Shown: in pieces, positions 45,133 to 53,583 of the stretch
Numbering within the stretch: position 1 is the stretch's first letter
How the letters are laid out: the number at the start of each line of letters is the position of its first letter
Position numbers and translations under genes: made by a program
Notes under the pieces: generated by a model
What the model was told of the DNA's origin: nothing
The model's input: the letters and a program-made list of their open reading frames with translations, nothing else
Databases searched by the model: none
NCBI GenBank assembly: GCA_002294285.1
Contig: DBFL01000056.1
Span: forward strand, 1 to 64,000
Length of the DNA stretch: 64,000 nucleotides
Origin: Candidatus Neomicrothrix sp. UBA881
GTDB taxonomy: Bacteria > Actinomycetota > Acidimicrobiia > Acidimicrobiales > MedAcidi-G1
Direction of reading: 5' to 3'

Positions 45133-46137
45133 TCATCTAACTTTTCTCAGGGCTTCTTGTATTGCGACTTCTTCTACACCTTTTACGATTTCTGGTCCTT
45201 TCGGGCCATCCAAAATAAAGGTGTATCCATCCACTGCTTTTTTATCACGTGTCATAGCGGACATTAGATCTTCGTCAGTAACTGCTGTTGGAACTGCACA
45301 CGGCAGATCATAACTTTCTACAACTTGACGATGTTCTTGAACTCTTTCATAAGAGATCCGATCTAATGTATGGGCAAGTTCCGCAGCGTAAATGAGCCCT
45401 ATTGCTACCGCTTCTCCGTGCTTGACTTCATAACTTCCAGCGCTCTCAATGGCATGGCCTAAAGTGTGGCCATAATTAAGCAAAGCACGTATGCCTTGCT
45501 CCTTTTCATCTTGGTTGACTATTCCAGCTTTTATTTGAACTGCTCTTACAATTCTGTCTTCAAGTTCCATCTCGCTGAGTGGATCGCCTGTTAAAAAGTG
45601 GTATTTTGCCAATTCACCGAAGCCAGAGCGAAGTTCACGCTCAGGTAAAGTATCTAAAGCATCAAGATCGCATATTACGCCTGATGGTTGCCAAAAAGCC
45701 CCTACAAGGTTTTTTCCCTCTGGCAAGTTAACTCCGGTTTTACCACCTACTGCAGCGTCAATCTGAGCCAAAAGTGTTGTAGCAACATGAACCACAGCTA
45801 CCCCCCTGTGGTAAGTAGCTGCAGCAAATCCAGCCACGTCTGTAACAACACCCCCTCCTACACCTACAACTACGTCAGCTCTCGTAAGACCCCATTGAGC
45901 AAAGGCGCTGCATAGTTGCTCAATTGTCGTTAGAGATTTAGCTTCTTCTCCGTCATCAATTTCAAAGGTTTTTTGTTCGATACCTGTTTGTACATTCAGA
46001 CCAATATTTCCTTGAGTGACTATGGCTGCGCGCTGAGAAGCAGAGGGCATCAAGGAAGGCAACCTTTCTATAGCTCCATTTCCAACAATTACTGGATATG
46101 AATCGCCATTTGGTAGTGCTAATTGAACTTCATTCAT
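45133..46137 (-). CDS. aroB: 3-dehydroquinate synthase
   Basis: An NAD- and zinc-dependent enzyme that converts DAHP to 3-dehydroquinate. Motifs are the NAD-binding VGVGGGVVTDVAGFAAATYHR, TTLLAQIDAAVGGKTGVN and the zinc-binding LLNYGHTLGHAIE with a later KHGEAVAIG. 334 aa, slightly short but complete. It overlaps aroK by eight bases. The DAHP synthase gene that feeds it is not in the window. Confidence 0.96.
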   Translation of the reverse strand: MNEVQLALPNGDSYPVIVGNGAIERLPSLMPSASQRAAIVTQGNIGLNVQTGIEQKTFEIDDGEEAKSLTTIEQLCSAFAQWGLTRADVVVGVGGGVVTDVAGFAAATYHRGVAVVHVATTLLAQIDAAVGGKTGVNLPEGKNLVGAFWQPSGVICDLDALDTLPERELRSGFGELAKYHFLTGDPLSEMELEDRIVRAVQIKAGIVNQDEKEQGIRALLNYGHTLGHAIESAGSYEVKHGEAVAIGLIYAAELAHTLDRISYERVQEHRQVVESYDLPCAVPTAVTDEDLMSAMTRDKKAVDGYTFILDGPKGPEIVKGVEEVAIQEALRKVR

Positions 46138-46675
46138 GATTTAAACCTAAGCGAGACTTTAAACTATCGAACAGCATCTCAGAAACATTTGAAGGTTCCG
46201 TGTTGCTGGTGTCTATTTCTAAGTCTGCTATTTCTTGATACAGATGTGCTCTTTCTTTATCTAATTCGAAAAACACTTCTAAAGGATCTTTCTCTTTCAA
46301 TAGTGGTCTAAGGGGATGATTTCCTACGCGTTTAACCAATGTTTCAGTATCTGCACGAAGCCAAATAACAAAAGATTTCTCCTTCAGCAACTCCCGATTT
46401 GCAGCTCTTTCAACTATGCCGCCACCTGTCGATATTACGAGTGGTTCTTGATTTGAGATTTTTGACTCAAGAGCTAGTTCTTCAAAATCACGAAAAGCTT
46501 TTTCCCCTTTTTCCTCAAAAATCACCCCTATGCTACGTCCTGCCTGATTCGCTATTACTACGTCCAGGTCTACGTGATTACATTTCATCAATTTTCCTAA
46601 CAAAGGCCCAACAGTTGATTTGCCCGAACCCATGTGACCAACTAAAGCCACATGTGGAAATTTTTCTTTAGACAT
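46130..46675 (-). CDS. aroK: shikimate kinase
   Basis: An NMP-kinase-fold enzyme that phosphorylates shikimate. The Walker A motif is GHMGSGKSTVGPLLG (~residues 13-27); DLD in HVDLDVVIANQAG and STGGGIVE bind shikimate; a lid with RPLL follows (NHPLRPLLKE). 181 aa, normal. The 68-bp gap before it (46676-46743) separates it from aroE; aroC, commonly found there, is absent. Confidence 0.95.
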   Translation of the reverse strand: MSKEKFPHVALVGHMGSGKSTVGPLLGKLMKCNHVDLDVVIANQAGRSIGVIFEEKGEKAFRDFEELALESKISNQEPLVISTGGGIVERAANRELLKEKSFVIWLRADTETLVKRVGNHPLRPLLKEKDPLEVFFELDKERAHLYQEIADLEIDTSNTEPSNVSEMLFDSLKSRLGLNHE

Positions 46676-46743
46676 CTCTTTAGATTACCTACATACAGGC
46701 AGTCGACTGAAACGAATAGTTGAAATGTTTATAAAGAGGCCAT

Positions 46744-47589
46744 TTATTGAATTTTTTTCAAGGCTGCTTTTCTCATAGCCACTAATGGAGCCTGTTGCCC
46801 TGTCCAAAGTTTAAAAGCTCTTGCCGCTTGAAAAATAAGCATTGAGAGTCCCCCATGTGCTTCGACTCCTCGTTTCTTCAATTCTTCCAACCAAGGAGTC
46901 GAAATTGGATGATAGATAAGATCAACAGCTAATTGACCCTTCGATAATAAGTTCGGTTCTATAGGAAATTTTTGCTTTTCTTCTGTGTGTGACATTCCTA
47001 TTGGTGTTGCGTTTATTACTAGATCTGCTTCCGCCGCAAACGCAGGCATATCGCTTTCCTCTATATGTCTTCCGGTTGGGCCAGCCAATTTGGCAGCATC
47101 AAAACCTTTCTCTTTAGTTCTGTTAATAACAGCCACATCTCCTGCTCCTGCTTTTCCCAAGGAGTAAATAATTGATCTAGCTGATCCACCTGCGCCTACT
47201 ACCAGTACCTTTTTGTCGGCTACATCCATACCGGAGTCATGACTCAAAGCGTCTAAAAAACCATCCCCATCCGTGTTATACCCTTTTAGCTTTCCTTCAT
47301 CATTAACTACACAATTAACTGCCTCAAGGATTTTCGAACTCTCACTGACTTCGTCAAGAAGTGTGCAAATATTTGACTTGTGTGGCATGGTCACAGAAAG
47401 ACCTGCTATGCGTAGAGCTCTGATTCCTTTAATTGCATCTGCAAGTTTGTCTTCTGGTGTTTCAAAAGCAGCATAGACCCAGTCAATTTTTGCTTTATTA
47501 AAAGCTGCATTGAGGATTACAGGAGATAAAGAATGTTTGACTGGATCACCTATGACTCCTACCAAGTTGGTTGAACCACTAATCTTCAT
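46744..47589 (-). CDS. aroE: shikimate dehydrogenase
   Basis: It reduces 3-dehydroshikimate to shikimate with NADPH. The substrate motif HSLSPVILNAAF (~residues 19-30) and catalytic Lys in VTMPHKSNI are in the N-domain. The cofactor loop GAGGSARSIIYSLG and the NRTKEK motif, which favours NADPH, are in the C-domain. 281 aa, normal. Located 18 bp after mltG, ahead of aroK. Confidence 0.95.
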   Translation of the reverse strand: MKISGSTNLVGVIGDPVKHSLSPVILNAAFNKAKIDWVYAAFETPEDKLADAIKGIRALRIAGLSVTMPHKSNICTLLDEVSESSKILEAVNCVVNDEGKLKGYNTDGDGFLDALSHDSGMDVADKKVLVVGAGGSARSIIYSLGKAGAGDVAVINRTKEKGFDAAKLAGPTGRHIEESDMPAFAAEADLVINATPIGMSHTEEKQKFPIEPNLLSKGQLAVDLIYHPISTPWLEELKKRGVEAHGGLSMLIFQAARAFKLWTGQQAPLVAMRKAALKKIQ

Positions 47590-47607
47590 AATGAAATTAT
47601 CGCAGAT

Positions 47608-48846
47608 CTAACCGCAACCTAGATCTTTATTTACGCATATTTTTCTTGCTTTTTCGAACTCTTCTGCGGAAGTAGCAAAAGTGTGAGCGCCAGCAACTCC
47701 ATTTTCATCAGTACGAACATAATAAAGCCACTTGCCTTCTATAGGGTTAAGAGCTGCTTGGATCGAAGCTCTTCCAGGTGCTGAAATAGCTGTTGGTGGA
47801 AGTCCCAACGACACACGTGTGTTCCATGGAGAGTCGTATTCTAAATCTTCAGTCGTTAGTTCTTGACCAGCTGTTTTACCAACCGCGTAACGAGATGTTG
47901 CGTCTATACCCAACCGCCATCCCCTTTCAAGACGGTTGTAAATAACTCTCGCTATCTTCGGTCTTTCTTCAGCAAGTTGCGCTTCTTCTTCAATCAATGA
48001 GGCAATCACTATTGCTTCATAAGGTGTAATGCCAAGGGATTTAATTTTTTCATCTATTTGTTCCTCTTCAATAACTTTTAAAAATTGTTTGTGCATTCGC
48101 AACAGTAAATTCATTTCATCCGAAACCGTTGCTTCATCCAGCTGATAAGTGTCCGGAAAGAGTAATCCTTCCGCTAAAAGAAAAGAAAGGTTAGAAGGGT
48201 AATGCTCCCATTTCAACCGATCATCTAATAGCGAGATTCTAAGTTCCTCTTCATCGAAGGAAGGTAAATTCTCAAGCAATCGTTTGGTGATCTGTTCCAA
48301 AGTTAATCCCTCTGGAACAGTCACCCTTATGACTTCTTCAGGTATTGGACCTTTTCTTAACTCAGCAACTGTCTCATGAAAACTTGAATGCTCTCTTAAT
48401 ACGTACCGTCCTGCTTGAAACGAGTAATCCTCATCTGGAATGCAATCCAAAAATCTCTTCAAAACTGAAGGGCACCGCATCCATTGTCTGAACATTGTTG
48501 GGTTGTCAATTATTTCAAGATCACCCAAGGTTGCTATGACATCATTTGTAGTCCAACCGTCTTCTATCGAAAACTCGACTTCTTCTCCCGATATCTGATC
48601 AGGCTCTACTTGTTCGTCAATCCAGTTTTCAAGTCGTGTCCATCCACTGACTAAAACAGTAATTATGACCAAAGCAACTAAACCCCAGCGAATTATTGGC
48701 CCCATTGGAGGTCTGTAACGAACCCAGCGAACGTCTGATCTTATTTCATAGTCAGCTTCAGTTAACGAAAACTCTTGAAAGCTACTTTCCTCTTCGTTGG
48801 AAATACGTCTTTCATAAGGTTCTTCACTTGGTTTGTCGTCTGTCAC
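47608..48846 (-). CDS. mltG: endolytic murein transglycosylase MltG
   Basis: An inner-membrane enzyme that cuts nascent glycan strands and is thought to set their length. A cytoplasmic acidic N-terminus (~1-50) is followed by one membrane segment (~51-70, GLVALVIITVLVSGW) and the extracytoplasmic YceG domain. The catalytic Glu lies in IASLIEEEAQLAEERPKIAR, followed by VIYNRLERGWRLGIDAT. 412 aa, normal. Between ruvX and aroE, the usual actinobacterial order. It may act with the penicillin-binding protein at 2117-4738. Confidence 0.95.
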   Translation of the reverse strand: MTDDKPSEEPYERRISNEEESSFQEFSLTEADYEIRSDVRWVRYRPPMGPIIRWGLVALVIITVLVSGWTRLENWIDEQVEPDQISGEEVEFSIEDGWTTNDVIATLGDLEIIDNPTMFRQWMRCPSVLKRFLDCIPDEDYSFQAGRYVLREHSSFHETVAELRKGPIPEEVIRVTVPEGLTLEQITKRLLENLPSFDEEELRISLLDDRLKWEHYPSNLSFLLAEGLLFPDTYQLDEATVSDEMNLLLRMHKQFLKVIEEEQIDEKIKSLGITPYEAIVIASLIEEEAQLAEERPKIARVIYNRLERGWRLGIDATSRYAVGKTAGQELTTEDLEYDSPWNTRVSLGLPPTAISAPGRASIQAALNPIEGKWLYYVRTDENGVAGAHTFATSAEEFEKARKICVNKDLGCG

Positions 48847-48856
48847 CTGTCTCCAT

Positions 48857-49270
48857 TCAAGTCCGGTTATCCAACCAGGATTGCAGAATTACTGATGCTG
48901 CGACCTGATCAATAACCTTGCGTTGCTTCTTACTGTCAAGGCCTTGAATGGCCAACTCTTTTGCAGCCGTGACGGTCGTCAAACGTTCATCTTGGGTAGC
49001 CACTGGAACTTCTAAGGCGGAGGACAACTCTTTAACTTCTTTCTCAACTGTTTTGGCTGCTAAACCTTTACTTCCGTTTAACGAGTAAGGCATACCGACT
49101 ACAACGATGTCTGCTTCCCATTCATCTACCAAGTCGCAAATTTTTTTGTGGTCTTGCTTAATGCTTTTTGAACGAATTATGACTTGAAGAGGAGTTGCTA
49201 CTTTCCCATTACTATCGCTAACTGCGATTCCGATTCGTTTCTCACCAAGGTCTACGCCCAACGCTCTCAT
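48857..49270 (-). CDS. ruvX: YqgF/RuvX family Holliday junction resolvase-like protein
   Basis: An RNase H-fold nuclease family protein, implicated in 16S rRNA 5'-end processing in E. coli and named as a putative resolvase. The N-terminal motif MRALGVDLGEKRIGIAVSD carries the first acidic residue; the later VVGMPYSLNGS and TQDERLTT are conserved. 137 aa, normal. It starts four bases after alaS and precedes mltG, a conserved trio. Confidence 0.94.
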   Translation of the reverse strand: MRALGVDLGEKRIGIAVSDSNGKVATPLQVIIRSKSIKQDHKKICDLVDEWEADIVVVGMPYSLNGSKGLAAKTVEKEVKELSSALEVPVATQDERLTTVTAAKELAIQGLDSKKQRKVIDQVAASVILQSWLDNRT

Positions 49271-49274
49271 ACTT

Positions 49275-51854
49275 CTAGCTAGTGTGGGCGGCAGCCCGAG
49301 CTTGTTCTAAGGCTTTTTCTAGGTTTTCTGGATTTTTTCCTCCGACTATGGTGAGTTCATCGTTCGGCCTTCCCCCGCCTCCTATTGTTTTAGCTGCTTC
49401 GGACAAGATCATTCCAGCATTTAAACCACTGTCGCTTTTTACAGCAGCAATCAAGGCCGCGCCCCCATCAGCAGGAGCAGTTCCTAGAATTACAGCTTTA
49501 ACTCTTTCCTGATCTCTCACTGCAACAGCAAGTTCTCTCAAGCTCTCCCTGTCGACTCCTTCAATTATTGAAGCAACTATCCCATTTTCTTCATTACCAG
49601 CAAGCTCTTCGACCATGCCCAATGCTTCTTTACGTTTCAGATTTTGGACTTCATTTTTTAATCCTTTGAGTTCATCTAGTTTTCTTTTTATTCCGTCTAT
49701 TAGATCTTCAAGTGGTACTCCCACAAGGTCAGCCGCGTTTGAAATAAGATCTTCAGCCTTCCTTAAATTTTCAATAGTTGATGAACCTGTAACTGCTTCT
49801 ATTCGTCGAATATTCGAACCTATAGATCCTTCTGAAACAATTTTCACAAGCCCTATATCTCCTAATGCCGAAACGTGAGTTCCGCCGCAAAACTCTAAAG
49901 AATTTGGACCTGCTTCTAAAACTCTGACAGTGTCTCCATACTTATCACCGAAGAAAGCTATAGCTCCCTTCTCTTCAGCTGTTTCCCGTGTCATTTCCTG
50001 ATGGCTGCATTGGTAATTATTCAGCACTTCAGAATTAACAAGATCTTCCACAGAAGAAATCTGTTCTGCGGTCATTGCTTCAAAATGGCTGAAATCGAAT
50101 CTCAACCGATCAGGACCTACGTATGAGCCTTGCTGTTTAACGTGATCTCCAAGGACTTCGCGAAGCGCCCAGTGGATTAGATGTGTAGCTGTGTGGTTTC
50201 GTCGAATCTTCGATCTTCTATCGCTGTCTATTTCCGCATTGGCTTTTTGTCCTGCTTCTAAATGACCGGTGATTATTTCGTACTGATGCACATGGATTGC
50301 GTCTAAAGCAAGAGTTGTGTCAAGTATTTTTATTTCACCTGTTTCTGTTGAAATTTTTCCTGTGTCGCCTATCTGACCGCCAGATTCTGCATAGAAGGGG
50401 GTTTTATCTAGAACTATCAGACTCTTATCAAAATATAAGACAGTTGAATCACTCTTGTCTTCGTCACGGCCAACAAAAAGAGTTGGTCCTTTTTCATCCA
50501 GAACTTTCCTTAACTCTCCTGTTTCATCAGTTGTCAACGAATCTTTACGTGCCGCACGTGCTCTTTCTTGTTGATTTGACATTGATTCTTTGAATCCTTC
50601 GATATCAACATCAATTGACCTTTCTGCACAAATTTCCTCGGTTAACTCAAGAGGAAATCCATAGGTGTCATGCAGTTTAAAAGCTACGTCAGCACTAAGC
50701 GTTTTACTTTTTCCGAGATCTGAAATCGATTCGTCGAGAATCGATAGACCTGCCTTTAATGTTTCACGGAATCTGTCTTCTTCTCGTTGTAAGACTTCTT
50801 TGATGAAATCAATATTTTGATTAAGTTCAGGATAGTCAGAGCCCATTATTTCAATTACTGATTCTGCTAATAATGGCATAACTGAATCTTGAAGTCCCAA
50901 TAACCATGCATGTCTTACTGATCTCCGAATAATCCTTCTAAGGACATAGCCCCTATCTTCGTTACTTGGAAAAACTCCGTCGCTTATCAAAAATGTCGAG
51001 GACCGGGCATGGTCAGCAATAATGCGCATTGAGACATCTGATCTCTCTTCGTTTCCGTACGAGATAGAAGTTAACTTTTCTATTCCTTTGATAATTTTTG
51101 ATATTTCGTCAGTTTCCCAAACTGAGTCAACTCCCTGCATCACCGTAAGAACTCGTTCTAAACCTAAACCCGTATCTATCGCTGGGTCTGGTAGCGGTGT
51201 GGTTGACCCATCCGGATGCTGCTCAACTTGCATGAAAACTAGATTCCAAATTTCAACAAAACGTTCTTCTCCGCCGTGAGCTGGTCCTCCATCAGGTCCA
51301 AATTCTGGCCCTTTGTCCCAAAAGATCTCTGAACAAGGTCCGCATGGTCCAGTTTCAGCCATCCTCCAATAATTGTCTTCGCCTAAGCGCTGAATTCTTT
51401 GAGGATCAACACCTATTTCATTTATCCATATCTCCTCTGCTTCATCATCAGTTTCATGAACTGTGACCCAGAGTCTTTCCGGATCCAATTTGAGGTTTTT
51501 CGTTACGAATTCCCATGCATAGGAACAAGCGTCAGATTTGAAGTAGTCACCGAAGCTGAAGTTTCCCATCATTTCAAAAAAAGTTAAATGGCGACTGGTC
51601 CTTCCAACTTCGTCTAGGTCATTGTGTTTTCCACCTGCTCTTGCGCATTTCTGCACACTTACGGCACGCGGCCACGGAGCAGGCTGTTCCCCCGTTAAAT
51701 AAGGTTTGAACTGAACCATTCCTGAATTAGTGAAAAGAAGTGTCTGGTCATGAGGGATCAGGCTTTCTGATGCAACTATTTCGTGGCCGCGTTCAGAGAA
51801 AAACTCTGTGAATTCTTTTCTAATTGCTTTTGCACTTGATGGCAGTTTTCCCAT
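49275..51854 (-). CDS. alaS: alanyl-tRNA synthetase
   Basis: A class II synthetase charging tRNA-Ala, with editing of Ser and Gly errors. The catalytic domain starts near SAKAIRKEFTEFFSERGHE, with motif 2 region RAVSVQKCARAGGKHNDLD. The editing domain has the zinc-type residues HTATHLIHWALRE and CGGTHV (~650-660), followed by a C-terminal oligomerisation/C-Ala part ending in GGGRPNDE. 859 aa, a little shorter than E. coli AlaRS (~876). No T-box in front of it. Confidence 0.97.
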   Translation of the reverse strand: MGKLPSSAKAIRKEFTEFFSERGHEIVASESLIPHDQTLLFTNSGMVQFKPYLTGEQPAPWPRAVSVQKCARAGGKHNDLDEVGRTSRHLTFFEMMGNFSFGDYFKSDACSYAWEFVTKNLKLDPERLWVTVHETDDEAEEIWINEIGVDPQRIQRLGEDNYWRMAETGPCGPCSEIFWDKGPEFGPDGGPAHGGEERFVEIWNLVFMQVEQHPDGSTTPLPDPAIDTGLGLERVLTVMQGVDSVWETDEISKIIKGIEKLTSISYGNEERSDVSMRIIADHARSSTFLISDGVFPSNEDRGYVLRRIIRRSVRHAWLLGLQDSVMPLLAESVIEIMGSDYPELNQNIDFIKEVLQREEDRFRETLKAGLSILDESISDLGKSKTLSADVAFKLHDTYGFPLELTEEICAERSIDVDIEGFKESMSNQQERARAARKDSLTTDETGELRKVLDEKGPTLFVGRDEDKSDSTVLYFDKSLIVLDKTPFYAESGGQIGDTGKISTETGEIKILDTTLALDAIHVHQYEIITGHLEAGQKANAEIDSDRRSKIRRNHTATHLIHWALREVLGDHVKQQGSYVGPDRLRFDFSHFEAMTAEQISSVEDLVNSEVLNNYQCSHQEMTRETAEEKGAIAFFGDKYGDTVRVLEAGPNSLEFCGGTHVSALGDIGLVKIVSEGSIGSNIRRIEAVTGSSTIENLRKAEDLISNAADLVGVPLEDLIDGIKRKLDELKGLKNEVQNLKRKEALGMVEELAGNEENGIVASIIEGVDRESLRELAVAVRDQERVKAVILGTAPADGGAALIAAVKSDSGLNAGMILSEAAKTIGGGGRPNDELTIVGGKNPENLEKALEQARAAAHTS

Positions 51855-51907
51855 AAATAGAGCCTAGCGTCATGTAAGGAGGCAGATAGGTAGGCCCAAG
51901 TTCAAAC

Positions 51908-52216
51908 TTAATTTCTATTTTGAGGTCTTACTGGTCTGTGATATTTCCTCAAATAATCCTGATGCTCTACAGGACGAGATCTGAAATTATTTATACCGTT
52001 GGGAAAGAAATCTGATTCTCGATTTGTGAATCTTTCCCTGAACCATCCCGAAACCTCGCTTCTTTTACTCAGTATTTCTTCTGGCATGAAGCCCAATCGG
52101 GAAACAGTATTTCTGGCATATCGATTAACAGTTTTACGGAAACGGTTTTCCATCCAATTTGAAGCTAGAACACCAAATGACCATCCCAAAAGCAGCCAGA
52201 AGAGTCGTCGTCTCAT
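51908..52216 (-). CDS. hypothetical membrane-anchored protein (DUF6167-like position)
   Basis: A 102-aa protein with an N-terminal membrane segment (residues ~4-20, RLFWLLLGWSFGVLAS) followed by a basic, Arg/Asn-rich soluble tail. I cannot assign a function. Small membrane proteins with a similar MRR-LFW start are encoded between rarA and alaS in many actinobacteria, so this is likely the positional homologue. Its start touches the rarA stop (TAATG-type one-base overlap). Confidence 0.72.
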   Translation of the reverse strand: MRRRLFWLLLGWSFGVLASNWMENRFRKTVNRYARNTVSRLGFMPEEILSKRSEVSGWFRERFTNRESDFFPNGINNFRSRPVEHQDYLRKYHRPVRPQNRN

Positions 52217-53541
52217 TAGTCATCCACCTCTGATGTGGCATTGGATTCTTTATTCTTTTTCAATTTAGCCATTCTCTCCATTACTTGCTTTTCAAATCCG
52301 TGTTCTGACGGTTCGTAGTAGACATTTGACTCAACCTCTTCAGGTCTATACGTTTGCTCAACCCAACCACTTGGATCATTGTGCGGATATTCATAACCCT
52401 CTCCATGTCCGATACCTGAAGCCCCACTGTAATGCGCGTCTCTAAGATGTGGTGGAACTCGCCCTTCTCCGGGTGAAGATGCGTCTTGCATAGCTGCGGT
52501 CAAAGCTGTTGTAACTCGATTAGATTTCGGTGCTGTGGATAAATGAACCACCGCTTGTGCCAAATTTAGTTGCGCTTCAGGAAGGCCTACGAATTCAACC
52601 GCTCTAGCTGCTGCATCTGCAACTAGCAAGCTATTTGGATCTGCCATACCAATATCTTCACTCGCTAATATCACTAATCGGCGAGCGATAAACCTTGGAT
52701 CTTCCCCTGCTTTAATCATCCGAGACAGCCAGTAAAGCCCGGAGTCCGCGTCAGAACCGCGAATACTTTTTATAAATGCGCTAATTATGTCGTAGTGGTC
52801 ATCCCTTCCGTAGCGAATGGCCTTTACGCCTAATGAAGCTTCAACGTCTTCCAACGTTACTGTCGCTTCTCCTCTTCCAATAGCGATAGCTGAAGCTACT
52901 TCGAGACTGGTCAAGGCCTGTCTTCCATCTCCTGCTGAGCGGTCAGCTAGTAATTCCAGCGCCTCCGAATCAGCTTTGACCTTCTCTTCTTCCAAACCTC
53001 TAGCCATCAGAGTCAATATTGAATCACGATCTATTGGTTCGAGACGAAACAGTGTTGATCTCGATAACAGCGGAGCATTTACCTCAAAATATGGATTTTC
53101 GGTTGTAGCACCTATAAGGGTGATGAGTCCAGATTCAACTGAAGGCAGCAAAGCATCTTGTTGTGATTTGTTAAATCGGTGTACTTCATCAAGAAAAAGT
53201 ATTGTGCCTGCCTCAGCCTGGCCCAACCGTGTTTCTGCAGCAGCTACTAGTTCTCGTACGTCTTTAACACTCGCAGAAACAGCAGACATTTCATGGAAGT
53301 CTTGTTGTGTTACTCGAGCGATTACGCGGGCGATGGTGGTTTTTCCGGTTCCCGGCGGACCCCATAGAATCAAGGAAGAAAGTTTATCTGTTTCAATCAA
53401 ATGACGAAGTGGCTGGTCTTTACCAATCAGATGCTCCTGACCGACTACATCATCAAGGCGTGTAGGTCTTAAACGGTCAGCCAAAGGGGCTCTATTTTTC
53501 AGTCTTTCCTTTGCAGCATGTGAAAATAGATCTTCGTTCAC
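52216..53541 (-). CDS. rarA: replication-associated recombination protein RarA/MgsA
   Basis: A clamp-loader-like AAA+ ATPase acting at stalled forks. It has DRLRPTRLDDVVGQEHLIG at the N-terminus, Walker A GPPGTGKTTIARVIA (~residues 61-75), Walker B ILFLDEVHRFNKSQQD, sensor 1 GATTENPYFE and the C-terminal tetramerisation region with MQDASSPGEGRVPPHLRDAHY. 441 aa, normal. Located between aspS and the small membrane protein. Confidence 0.95.
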   Translation of the reverse strand: MNEDLFSHAAKERLKNRAPLADRLRPTRLDDVVGQEHLIGKDQPLRHLIETDKLSSLILWGPPGTGKTTIARVIARVTQQDFHEMSAVSASVKDVRELVAAAETRLGQAEAGTILFLDEVHRFNKSQQDALLPSVESGLITLIGATTENPYFEVNAPLLSRSTLFRLEPIDRDSILTLMARGLEEEKVKADSEALELLADRSAGDGRQALTSLEVASAIAIGRGEATVTLEDVEASLGVKAIRYGRDDHYDIISAFIKSIRGSDADSGLYWLSRMIKAGEDPRFIARRLVILASEDIGMADPNSLLVADAAARAVEFVGLPEAQLNLAQAVVHLSTAPKSNRVTTALTAAMQDASSPGEGRVPPHLRDAHYSGASGIGHGEGYEYPHNDPSGWVEQTYRPEEVESNVYYEPSEHGFEKQVMERMAKLKKNKESNATSEVDD

Positions 53542-53583
53542 CCACTAGAACCTAGTGGAGTTTTCCTCAGCGATTAGTGCATC

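Noticed and set aside
52817..53404. Long antisense frame (195 codons) inside rarA
   Set aside because: It lies entirely opposite conserved rarA motifs, has no ribosome-binding site and a biased Ser/Ala composition typical of mirror frames.
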